From Cercophora sp. LCS_1 (lineage: Eukaryota > Ascomycota > Sordariomycetes > Sordariales > Lasiosphaeriaceae): DNA of 64,000 nucleotides. The first letter of the stretch is position 1. The number at the start of each line of letters is the position of its first letter. Both the position numbers and the translations under genes were made by a program. This document shows positions 55,238 through 64,000 of the stretch, piece by piece. Under the pieces are notes generated by a model. That model did no database searches. It was not told the origin of the DNA and was given only the letters and a program-made list of their open reading frames with translations. The DNA is taken from the NCBI GenBank assembly GCA_036250225.1, contig JAPZLL010000011.1:992001-1056000 (forward strand), written 5' to 3'.

Positions 55238-55783
55238 ATGACCACCAAAACCCCCATCATCACCATCCGCACCACCGCCTCCTCACCCCCCTGGTCCCCC
55301 GCCATGCTCTCCCACCCTATCATGGCATTCATGCACGCCTACACCGCCGCCTGGTGCGAAACCAACGCAGCCCATTCCCAGCCCCCCAACACTTGGCTCA
55401 CCACAGACTTTGAACTCGGCGCTCACGACGGACGGCGGCTGACCGGATGCGAGGTGGGCGCCAAGGCCTTCATCCAGTCACTGGCGCTTTACGAGAGCTC
55501 TACTGTGGAGATTGACAGCGTGTATATCGAGGAGACGGGGGATGGGTATCAGGGGTTGGCGATGGGGAGGGTGTTTGCCAAGTTTAGGGGCGGGGATGTG
55601 GAAGGGGAGAAAGTTGTTGACTCAAAGGGGAGGGAGTGGGATATCAGTGTGCCGAGGGCGTATGATTGTGCTTTTGTGAAGGACGAGGAGGGTCCGGTGG
55701 AGGGGTTGAAGTTGAAGAGGATGTTGGTTTGCGGAGATATGCATCCTGTGGTGAAGGAAGCGAAGAAGAGGGGTTTGGTTTGA
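55238..55783 (+). CDS. NTF2/SnoaL-like protein (181 aa)
   Basis: Single exon from ATG 55238. An N-terminal Thr/Pro stretch precedes a helix (HPIMAFMHAYTAAWCET) and a cone-fold pattern: TTDFELGAHDGRRLTG, GAKAFIQSLALYESS, then beta-strands VEIDSVYIEETGDGYQGLAM and FKRM-like C-terminal strands. This is the layout of NTF2-like/SnoaL domains, which bind small hydrophobic ligands or act as isomerases or cyclases. No catalytic Asp/His pair can be assigned with confidence. It stands alone between two promoter regions, 0.95 kb before the MFS gene. Confidence 0.6.
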   Translation: MTTKTPIITIRTTASSPPWSPAMLSHPIMAFMHAYTAAWCETNAAHSQPPNTWLTTDFELGAHDGRRLTGCEVGAKAFIQSLALYESSTVEIDSVYIEETGDGYQGLAMGRVFAKFRGGDVEGEKVVDSKGREWDISVPRAYDCAFVKDEEGPVEGLKLKRMLVCGDMHPVVKEAKKRGLV

Positions 55784-56736
55784 GGGGGTTGGGGCGGGGG
55801 AATGATGATGAGGGGCCCCTGAAGGAATAGCATGCAAGTTTTTGCTTTTGGTACAGTGCGCAGGGGATACAAAAAGCAATGTTTAAAAGTATATGGAACG
55901 CCGAAACGAGAGAAATGATTGAATCTTCAGGTGCTGAGTACGTGATGTCTCGCCACCGACCATGAACAAACCGCCTTGTCGACTCGGGCCAAAGTGAGTG
56001 GTATCACCCTTCATATCTTCTGCTATTAAAGACATTACCATGAGCCCTCTTTGATCTTGACCAAAAGCCGTAGTGGATGGAATTCAGGAATGCCAAATCT
56101 GGTTCGACTTTCTGAGCCCCCAGGCAAAGTGTGGCTGCAAACCGGACAGGACGTGTTAGAATTCTCTTCCCTGAGCCAGCTGTTCTGTTTGGGGATCCAT
56201 GCCACCGATACCGGGATCAAAGACATGTCAACGTTTTATGTTTCTCGCGAATCAAAGACACTAGGCAGAAATCTCGTATTTACGACCCAGCCGAGCTTCC
56301 GTGACATGTGAATGCTGTGCCGCACCCGGGAGTTACACCGACTTCCCGGCGTCGTAACCTGATGGTCCCCGTGCCGGTCGTCGGCCCCGAAATCAGGGCA
56401 TTATGACGCCGAAGGATTTTGGATCTGATAAGTCGGATCAGATAAGATTGATCTGATAATACGCGGATGGCTGATTGGTTACCCCGATCACCAACGCCAC
56501 GCACGCCGTTGAGCGGCCATCGGCCTTGTTTGTATGCCTTGGGTATGTGTCAGAGGCGGGATTAAGTTTACAGGGCCGACGTCGACCGGAGGTTCGTTCG
56601 CGGGGCTTTCCCAATGTCATGGAATTGGTTAAAACGTTTGGTTCTGCCTTGATGTGATTGAGGATACTGTGGTTCAAGTTGCCCGGTCTCAATCTGTTCG
56701 AATCTGTCCGCTAGACTTGAAAATATTTTTGCGCCC
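55784..56736. other. Promoter region of the MFS gene
   Basis: No gene recognised. The last part carries the triple ATCWGATAA element and the leader of the MFS gene. Confidence 0.5.
56423..56459 (+). promoter_or_regulatory. Three ATCWGATAA GATA sites with exact 14-bp spacing
   Basis: ATCTGATAA (56423-56431), ATCAGATAA (56437-56445) and ATCTGATAA (56451-56459) start 14 bp apart, in the same orientation, 286 to 314 bp before the MFS ATG. ATCWGATAA is the extended consensus described for SreA-type iron-sensing GATA repressors. AreA-type nitrogen factors need only HGATAR, so they remain an alternative. Confidence 0.6.
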
Positions 56737-58350
56737 ATGGCATCTGGGAACAAGATATTGTCTGTCGGGGTGTCCGACCACACTGGGGACAACACAACGT
56801 CTCTCCCCTCAAGCCCAAAGGATGACGTTGAAAAGGCGGCATCTCTGGACACGGATGCTCAAGAGAGACTTGACAAGCTCCGTAACACTTATGGAGTGAG
56901 CTGGTGCCTCGCATTATGAACTCATGCTGACCGTTAACAGGCAACCTGGGACAGCCCCGACGACCCCGAAGACCCCTTCAACTGGTCAGCACCCCGCAAG
57001 GTGTCCATCGGCGTCATCTTCTCCCTTGGGCAACTCATCACCCTCATGTCAGCGAGCATGATTGCCGCCGCGCTAGACAGCATCAAGAAAGATCTCGACA
57101 TCAACGCATCAACAGCTCAAATCATCTTCTCAACCTACTTCCTCGGCATGGCCTTTGGACCCTTCATCATCGCCGCCTGGGCAGAGACCAGTGGGCGCAA
57201 ACAGGTCTGGCTGTTCGCCAACGCATGGTACATCCTCTGGAACGCCGTCTGCCCCATCGGAAACTCCAAAGTCTTGATGATCGTAGGCCGACTCATGACT
57301 GGCGCGGGGGCAAGCGTCGGGGTTACCGTAGATTCCTCTCCCTCTTTCACCCAAAACATAATTGACAGATTCCAGCTCACCGGCCCCGTAATGACAGACG
57401 TGTACCGCGAAGAAGAGCGCGGCAAGTCCCTCGCCATCGTCAGCTTCCTCCCCTACCTCGGTCCCGCGCTGGGTCCCATCATCGGCGGTCTCGTCACCCA
57501 GCTCATCGACTGGCAGTGGATCTTCTGGGTCATGTGCATCGTCAACGCGGTCGTGACCATCCTCGGTCTCGTCTTCATCAAAGAGACATACACGCCCGTT
57601 CTCCTGCGTCGCAAAGCAGCCAAGACCGCTCCCCTCGGCGGCGGCCAACCGGGTCCCAGTCTACGCACCCGACTGTCCGGAAACTTTGCCAGGCCCTTTA
57701 ATCTCCTACTAAAACGCCCCGTCATCCAAGTCGTTTCTGTGCTGTTGGCAATCGATTTCGGCATCTACGTCTTCCTCCTCTCCACCTTTGCAACGCTCTA
57801 CATCAGCCGCTACGGACAGGCCCCGTCTACGGCGTCGTTGCATTATATCTCCATCTCGATCGGATCGACTCTGGCAGCCCAAGTGGGCGGACACATCATG
57901 GACTGCATGTACCGACGGCTACGGGACCGGTCACCGACGAAGCAAGGGAAACCCGAGTTTCGCGCGCCGTGGATGGTGCCTGGTATGATCCTCTTGCCGG
58001 CTGGCCTGTTTTGGTACGGATGGTCGGCTGAGCGGAGGTTACCCTGGATCATGGTGGATATCGGCGCGGCAATTCTGACGCTGGGGAGTTTTGTGTTTAG
58101 CCAGGCGCTGTTGACGTATCAGCTTGACGAGTTTGCGGAACATGGGGCTTCGGCGAATGCCGCGTCGCGGTTCTTGTCGAACCTGTTTGCGTTTGGGTTT
58201 CCGATTTTTGCGCCGCGGTTGTATCATTGTTTGGGCTATGGGTGGGGGAATAGTCTGTTGGCGTTTGTGTGGTTGGTCTTGGTTGGGCCTGTGCCGCTGC
58301 TGGTGTGGTTGCGGGGGGATAGGTTGAGGGCTTTGGGGAGGGGGAAGTAA
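56737..58350 (+). CDS. DHA1-type MFS drug/metabolite transporter (506 aa)
   Basis: Exons 56737-56895, 56941-57327 and 57376-58350. The first intron joins NTYG to ATWDSPDDPEDPFNWSAPRK, the DHA1 entry signature. The second intron (48 nt, 57328-57375) is in frame and stop-free; removing it restores GVTLTGPVMTDVYREEERGK, the conserved TM4 to loop motif. About 12 membrane segments are seen, with TM1 MSASMIAAALD, STYFLGMAFGPFIIAAWAET, and DRGK/ERGK-type loop motif. DHA1 carriers export drugs, polyamines or secondary metabolites by proton antiport. Iron-type GATA sites upstream suggest iron-dependent expression, an inference. Confidence 0.88.
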
Positions 58351-58471
58351 TCGTCGGATGCTGTGTGAGGTTATATCATCCTTGGTTTCCGGGAGGAGGA
58401 ACCTCAAGTTGAATGCGAACTTGAACGGTATAAGAAGGAATCTGTGGGATGTATTGTATGTGTGTGCCAGA

Positions 58472-60061
58472 TCACCCTGGGCTCGTTTGAAGTAATTTCT
58501 CGCGATCCTCTTCCACCTCCTTCGTGTCCTTGTACCTCCCTAGAATTTCTGCACAGACGTCGGCAACCAATGTTCTGGAAGATGCCCCAATCTTAACCCT
58601 TCCAGATACCTCAGTCTCTCTCGCGCTCGCCGACGAGACTGGCTCCTCACGATGGCAAAAAACCAGGGTCCGATACGTCCACTCCAGCTGGTGCGCCCAC
58701 TGTATCCTCCCCCTTCGGTGCATCATGTAATGATTTGGATGCTTGTGGATGCGCCAATTCGAGTGGTAGCAGTAGGGGTGTCTGTAGTGACTCAAAGGCC
58801 CCTTCAAATCTAACCCGAGCTCTGGATCTACGACACAGCTCTTTGGCGATGGCTCTACCGCGCCGGAAAGACAGGGCATAAGCTTCCAATCTCCAATGTC
58901 AACACCCTGACTGACGGAGAAGTGATAAGGGTTCTTGTAGACAGCCAGGACACCCGCATCGGTATCCGTCCCGGTACCAGCTGCAATGACAAAAACCGCG
59001 TTGTTGAATATCATGGGAACCTGAGGGATAAGAGACTTGGCCTCGTTTGGATTGTTGAGATTCACACAGAGAGAGTCGATCCAGAGATAGCGGTGTCCCA
59101 CCCGTGCTGTAAGACAGATTGCATCGAGTATGTGAGCCGGGAGATGGATCCACCGTGTCGAGTAGTCTGGGGTTGACGATCCCGACAGCCAACTACTTTG
59201 TGTCGTGAGCGGACGTGTTTCGTACTGTTGTTCAGCTGGCTGGACGCCTCCATAAGGACAATGAGGCCCAACCAGGCTGATGGCCTTTTGCTCAAGGAAG
59301 TCTTGGGACATCGACAACCCCGACGCGGCTCGACCTGAAGTTGATTGGTTGGATCCTATTTCAGCTCTGGTGATTCGCATGCGACTGAATGTGTGAGACG
59401 GAGCAGAGTAGCTACCCTCAGCATTGTATCGGAGGGCGCAGTACGGCGTGTCGGCCGGGACGGAAACCACGCAGTATTTCTCGACGTCAAACAACTTGAT
59501 GTTTTGAATTCGCGTGGTCGGTAAATTGCGCTTGATCAGGGAAGGTAGTGGATATTCTAAGGCCACGGGCTCGATATGGAACTTTCGAACGAGGAGGTTT
59601 TCATCAACACTTGGCGTGATTCGTCTCAATGCGACATCGAAAAGTGCCTTGCCTCGAGGAACAAACCAGACTGTATATCCAATGGGACCGATGCCATCGT
59701 ATATCCGATAACTGAGCGTGACGCTGTGCCAGACGACTTCACAGAGCGGACAGCTTGGGGCGCGTTGTTGAACTTGACGGAGTGGGCCAAGACAGAATGT
59801 GCCTGGGCCCAGCCCATCGCTTGTCGTGCGCTGTATCCACAAGGGAAATTCGGTGCAGTTTGGGCACAGCGAGTCGGAATGGTTGCCACTTGTGCCCGAC
59901 GGCGGTGACGATGGATATGCCAAGTCGAGTCCGCAAAGGTTGACGCCGCTCGTGCGTCCCACCCCCCTGGAATCGTGTTCGTGATCGAGACATGCCCTTT
60001 CGATGAGGGTTTCGATCTTTTGGGCGGAGTACAGCCGACTCCTGGAAGAGAATGCGGACAT
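58472..60061 (-). CDS. HET-domain protein with degenerate first motif (529 aa)
   Basis: The ATG 60061 (MSAFSSRSRLY) is chosen over the longer open frame, whose N-terminal residues look non-coding. A Cys-rich N-terminal part (LCPNCTEFPL, SCPLCEVV) resembles other HET proteins. The HET domain is recognised at ~270-380: LPAHILDAICLTARVGHRYL continuing WIDSLCVNLNNPNEA and FNNAVFVIAAGTGTD. The usual first block (ALSYxWG) is present only as PHCPYGGVQP, and the RGWTxQE block appears as QLEWTYRTLVFC. The domain may be functionally weakened. It is convergent with the MFS gene, 121 bp between stops. Confidence 0.75.
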   Translation of the reverse strand: MSAFSSRSRLYSAQKIETLIERACLDHEHDSRGVGRTSGVNLCGLDLAYPSSPPSGTSGNHSDSLCPNCTEFPLWIQRTTSDGLGPGTFCLGPLRQVQQRAPSCPLCEVVWHSVTLSYRIYDGIGPIGYTVWFVPRGKALFDVALRRITPSVDENLLVRKFHIEPVALEYPLPSLIKRNLPTTRIQNIKLFDVEKYCVVSVPADTPYCALRYNAEGSYSAPSHTFSRMRITRAEIGSNQSTSGRAASGLSMSQDFLEQKAISLVGPHCPYGGVQPAEQQYETRPLTTQSSWLSGSSTPDYSTRWIHLPAHILDAICLTARVGHRYLWIDSLCVNLNNPNEAKSLIPQVPMIFNNAVFVIAAGTGTDTDAGVLAVYKNPYHFSVSQGVDIGDWKLMPCLSGAVEPSPKSCVVDPELGLDLKGPLSHYRHPYCYHSNWRIHKHPNHYMMHRRGRIQWAHQLEWTYRTLVFCHREEPVSSASARETEVSGRVKIGASSRTLVADVCAEILGRYKDTKEVEEDREKLLQTSPG

Positions 60062-60406
60062 GGTGTTGCATAGGGGCAGGGTGATGGGGGCAGAGAAGGG
60101 AAGGTTCGATAATGATCCGGAAAATAAACATTGTGGGGGGCCTCGTGGCAGCCAGTGGTGAGCGGGGAAGCCGATGCAAGGTGCTGGCACGCGCATCCGT
60201 ATCGCATTCCCACTGGCTCGGCACTGCAATGTCCACCACTGGTCTTGACTCCAACAAACTTGGTCGAAACACCAAGAATTGAAACACACATCCCCTGCTT
60301 AGGTCTTTATGCAAGAACGATCTTTACCGGCTCCCCGCACCTTTCCTTCCAAGTGCTCTTCTCAACCCTTCCCAGCCCTCTCCGGCTTACCTACCTCCAA
60401 TCTTCT
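60062..60406. other. Intergenic region between HET gene and HET fragment
   Basis: No separate gene. The open frame of the neighbouring HET gene extends into it up to 60289 but is not protein-like. Confidence 0.4.
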
Positions 60407-60832
60407 TCACCCAAAGAACATTGTAGAACTTGCAAACATCAGGCTGTTGTAGTCCGCGCCAAAAGATAGACTCAGCAACACAGTTGGCAGGCAGTGTTTG
60501 GGAAGACGGTCGAGGAAGCCGGCCTTTTGTGCGTCCGAGACGTTATCCTTTGTGAGAACGAAACCGCCTGGTGCGCCCCACCAGCAGCTTAGTGCCATGT
60601 AGCGGGCGGAGAGTTGGTCTGGCACGGTGCAACCGTCTTTTGTGTCGGTAATCCATTGCGGAGCTTTGCATGGCTTTTGTGGGTTAGATTTGGGAGTCCA
60701 GTGGTCTGCGTGTCGCTTGTTACATGTCGAGGTCCATGTGCGTAGTGTTCCCACGATTTGGAGCTCTGAAACTGGTCCGTCTCGTTGGGGGGAGGTGGTT
60801 GGTGGTGGTTGTAGTGATGGATCCTCGTCCAT
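60407..60832 (-). pseudogene. HET-domain N-terminal fragment (141 codons)
   Basis: From ATG 60832 the frame gives a Gln/Pro leader, CKAPQWITDTKDGCTV, and then RYMALSCWWGAPGGFVLTKD, the first HET block, with the following helix KAGFLDRLPKH. The second block (YLWIDxLCI) should come next, but the sequence becomes GADYNSLMFASS and stops at 60407. The fragment is thus cut inside the HET domain. The adjacent HET gene (58472-60061) has the opposite defect, a degenerate first block. Whether it is transcribed is unknown. Confidence 0.65.
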
Positions 60833-61238
60833 TTTAGCGAAACGCTTGACTGGATGGTATGAGATTAATCTGAAAAAGAGGGAATAAGATGGACTACTCC
60901 TCTTCTCTACTTGACATTAAGGGCTCTGGGTGGTAATGGTGATCAGTTGGTGCCCGTTTCCCGTCATCGGCGATCTCGTTTGCCGTGCCACACTTGGCTT
61001 TGCAGACAGCAGGCAGCAGCGGAGATGAGTAAGCCCTCGCCTTCCCCTTTCTGCACACTGAAAATACTCTAGTGGCGAGACTATCCTATCAGAACGATAA
61101 CAACAACTTGAGAACCAAGAAACCTAAGCTCATTTTCCCTTTCCGGGTCCTTTTCGCGCGAACAATCATCGCACCTCTGAAGCATTAATCATCAAGAATT
61201 AAATCCCAAAACTACCAAACTTTTACGTGTATGCCACC
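60833..61238. other. Intergenic region, nothing recognised
   Basis: Contains the HET-fragment 5' flank and the 3' flank of the lactonase gene. No motif seen. Confidence 0.5.
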
Positions 61239-62738
61239 TTAAAGATAACTCTCCACAAAGAAACCCTCCGCCTTCAGCGTAGCATAATACAGCTGCGTCT
61301 CACCCATGATGAGCATCCGCCCGCCTCCGACGAACTGGAAGTTGGCTGCCGTCCGACCCGTGTAAATCTTGCCAATCAGCTTGCCGGATGGGTTCCAGAC
61401 GTAGACGCCATCGCCTGCGCCCGCGTAGACGTTGCCCTTGCTGTCGCAGTGGACGCCTAGTTTTGTTAGTTTGGGCTCTCAAGAATGAGGGAGACCGAGG
61501 GAAGCTCACCATCGGGGATGTTGGTGTCGACAAAGGCAAAGGTCTTGCGGTTCTCAAAGGTCCCGTCAGGGAGCACGTTGAAGCGGTAGCTGGTAATGTG
61601 AGCATATGACCAGAGGTGGGTATGGGAGGGCTTACACCGAGGAGGGGTTGCCCAGTTCCAGACCGTTGCGCCAGATGCCTGTGTCGGTGATGTAGACGAA
61701 TTTGCCGTCGGGAGAGAAGGTGATGCCTGGATTTTTGTTAGCTTTCGCTTTACCAGGGGTCAAATAGTTTAGACACACCGTTGGGCATGATGAAGCCGTC
61801 AGCGGCCACGGTCACAGCGCCGGTGACGTCGTTGTAGCGCCAGACTTGGTTCTGTAACCCACCAGCCGGGCGGAAGTTGTTGGACAGACCGTATGTGGGA
61901 TCAGTAAAGTAAATGTCCTTGTTGACGGGGTGGATGGTGAGGTCATTGAGGGAGTTGAACTGCCTCCCGAAATAGTTGTTCAGGAGAACTAACGCGTGTC
62001 AGTCCGGCCTTGACCGAGATACGGCGATCTTACCAGTGGTGTTGTACGGCTCAACCGGGTTCATGACAATGAGAGCAGGAGGAATCTTGGGTCCTTGCCC
62101 CTCAGCAGCGAAGAGTATCTGGCCCTTGTACTGGGTGGCACCGTTCGGGTTGGGAACCTCGGGCTTGGATGGGACTAGGGTCACAGTGACCTTCCCGACG
62201 GCATTCCGCTCGTTCTTGACAGCATCGGCCTCCTTGAGCGCAATCTTGTAGATCGCTGCTGACTTGTTAAGTCCAGTGCCAGCGTCAGGATTTCCCGCAT
62301 TTTGTACAAAGAAGACCTCATCCTTCGGCTTGTACCAGACCACGGCCTCGTGGAAGATTGGGTCCTTTGGCGTCTGGGCAAGAATTGTGAACGTCGGGTT
62401 CGGTCCAATGATGTCCAGAAACTCCTCGTCGTAAACGTGGAATGGCTTTTCGAGGAGGCCTTGGCTGGTGAAGTTGAGTGGGGTCCACGGAGGCTGCAAA
62501 GCATGTAAGTGACGCCCCAAGATGACATCTCCTTTCCCAGACAACTCTTGGCTGAACTTACGCTGCTTGCGTTGTAATCCACCGCCGGCGGAACTTCAGG
62601 CAAGACATTGAAGCTCTTTTGGTTGATCACCTGCGCCTGAGCAGGGACGGCGCGCTTCTGAAGAGGCGGCGGCGCGGCAGCATTGACGCTGTTGCCCAAG
62701 AGGGCTGCCATGGTTGCAATTGACCAAAGTGGCGCCAT
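61239..62738 (-). CDS. SMP-30/gluconolactonase family lactonase (six exons, 352 aa)
   Basis: Exons 62738-62562, 62493-62034, 61988-61779, 61726-61636, 61589-61510 and 61456-61239 join with fully agreeing phases. Signal peptide MAPLWSIATMAALLGNSVNA. Six-bladed propeller motifs of the family are present: FHEAVVWYKPKDEVFFVQ (Glu metal ligand), FNSLNDLTIHP (Asn and Asp ligands), IYFTDPTYGLS, MPNGITFSPDGKFVYITDTG and DGVHCDSKGNVYAGAGDG. The family hydrolyses sugar lactones using a calcium or zinc ion; secreted fungal members include lactonohydrolases acting on aldonate or pantoyl lactones. A KR dibasic site after residue 28 could mark a pro-peptide. Confidence 0.9.
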
Positions 62739-63341
62739 GGTGAGAGTTTTCTGAATGCAAAAGGCTTCAAAAATGACGCAAAAAGGGTTCCCCGCTGCTT
62801 CCAACAAACCCCAGAAACGCGGTGCCAGCCTCCGCTTTTTGAACCGTCGATCAGTGAGGGGTTCGATGCAGGGACAGCCGCAGGATTCTCCAACCACGGG
62901 CGGCGATCCATAATACCCGTCCATAATGCAACCTTATTCTCTCATTGTGCCGCCGCGCACGCGAATTTGGCTCATTACCCGCCCAGATGGTGGAAACAAC
63001 TCTTCCGCTCCCCTGGGCCGACAATTGCATCGCCGTCCCGGGCCACGATTGGGCGCCACCAAAGCCAAATATTCCCGCCGGACTGCCCCATTTCGTGGCC
63101 AAAACACGTCCTGACTGTTTGTTGCAAGTGAAAAATGCGGAGAAGATGCATGGGACAGAATTGCCAGAATGGAGACATTATCCAACCGAATACCGGGCAT
63201 GGTGGCTCTTCCGTCGTCTTCCGTCGATCTGGTTCTCGGTTCGTGCCTGCGGAGATTGGACCACTCAACCTGGGTTTCGGAGATCCCAGCCAGCCGGTTT
63301 GCCCCGCTCGCCAACACGCGAGGAACAAAAAACGCGTCGGC
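62739..63341. other. Promoter region of the lactonase gene
   Basis: Several overlapping short frames lie on both strands but none shows a motif. It also contains the 3' flank of the gene at the window end. Confidence 0.45.
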
Positions 63342-64000
63342 TCATTGACGTTCATCGTGGGGATATTTCCAAGCCATCCACGTAATCCATATTTGCACGC
63401 AGTTCAGCCCAATGCTGATGACGCCGACCACGATGGAGATGAGAAGCGCGAGAGGAGCCAGAGCAAGGGCGTTTCCCTCGGTGCTGCGTTGGTGAAACCA
63501 GCGCTCGAATTTGTTGCGTGGGGGCCGTCGAGTCATCAGATGCTGGAGATGCGCCATTCGCTCGCCCCGAAAGACAAATTTGAACCCTTGAGGAGGTTCC
63601 GGGAAGGGTTTGTATCCCTCGTACTCGGCGGCGTCGGGATCGAATCCTCTGTTCTCGATGAGCTCGTCAAGGATTTCCGCCGATTCAGGGTCAATGGAAG
63701 GAAACAGGACGGCTTAGATTGAGTAGAGTGTTTCGACAAGAAGTTGAGGTGGCATTGTGCCCCTTTGCGGTCGTTAGCATGAGGCATTGTGAGCAGCGAG
63801 GGCTGTTACCGTCCGAGAGACTCCTTGAACCCAATTGCCAGGGGCGTCTCCAACTCCTTGTATCTCCCAAGGTGCGCCTTGAGGACTGCCACGTGGTGAA
63901 AGATGTAAAGGCAGTTCCGTTTTTCGTCAAACAGCAGGTGTTGTGCCAGGTCGTTTGTCAGCCGGAAATGAGCACCAAGTCGCTTTTGCAGCTTCCCTGC
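63342..64000 (-). pseudogene. Fungal conserved membrane-tail protein, 3' part, with in-frame TAA
   Basis: The minus strand enters the window coding QKRLGAHFRLTNDLAQHLLF and FHHVAVLKAHLGRYKELETP, splices through an intron 63809-63763, continues GTMPPQLLVETLYSI, then meets TAA (63716-63714). The frame stays open afterwards with LFPSIDPESAEILDELIENR, GFDPDAAEYEGY, RMAHLQHLMTRRPPRNKFER and a C-terminal transmembrane helix (LALAPLALLISIVVGVISIG) to TGA at 63342. The composition matches an uncharacterised fungal family whose members keep Gln at the stop position (SIQ-x-LFP, from memory), so CAA to TAA is likely. Its 5' part lies outside the window. Confidence 0.65.

Overview
The window is nuclear DNA from a filamentous ascomycete (Pezizomycotina). 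Signs of this are multi-exon genes with 45-90 nt introns carrying GTAAGT/GTGAGT donors and CTRAC-like branch points, and families that are typical of or nearly confined to these fungi: HET-domain proteins, Zn2Cys6 regulators, CFEM, an AA9 LPMO, DUF7371-like wall proteins and monocarboxylate-type MFS carriers. An AA9 enzyme, secreted proteins and aromatic-catabolism relics suggest a plant-litter or plant-associated lifestyle. Genus cannot be read from the sequence; Sordariomycetes is plausible but unproven. No rRNA, tRNA, CRISPR array or intact transposon was seen.

Layout. 0-10 kb: start of a serine beta-lactamase-like gene (-), an ankyrin protein, a 932-aa HET protein, then an ASCH-like gene interrupted by one TAG, then 2 kb without a convincing gene. 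10-20 kb: F-box protein, dual-specificity phosphatase, GFA-type zinc enzyme, five-exon Zn2Cys6 regulator, EI24-like membrane protein. 21-30.5 kb: a 1757-aa Ser/Thr/Val-rich wall protein, an MFS carrier and a small possible orphan gene. 31-40 kb: two HET genes flanking a GPI-type CFEM protein, then an SDR. 40-45 kb: kelch-repeat membrane protein and a five-exon polytopic membrane protein. 45-50 kb: a decayed cluster, with a 5'-truncated regulator fused to a 3'-truncated, frameshifted carotenoid/stilbene oxygenase, divergent from a vanillyl-alcohol-oxidase-like gene broken by one TAG. 50-58 kb: GPI-type small secreted protein, AA9 LPMO, eight-Cys secreted protein, NTF2-like protein, MFS transporter. 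58-64 kb: HET gene, HET fragment, six-exon SMP-30/gluconolactonase, and the 3' end of a gene with one TAA stop.

Two themes stand out. First, non-self recognition genes (four HET genes, one HET fragment, one ankyrin protein) are dense and mixed with secreted and surface proteins, as in accessory or subtelomeric fungal regions. Second, gene decay is recurrent: three otherwise open genes carry one in-frame TAR stop each, and two neighbours are truncated against each other. The stilbene-oxygenase/VAO/regulator group looks like a lost lignin-aromatic catabolic module. The strongest regulatory signal is three ATCWGATAA sites spaced exactly 14 bp apart upstream of the MFS gene at 56.7 kb, the extended consensus known for SreA-type iron-responsive GATA repressors.
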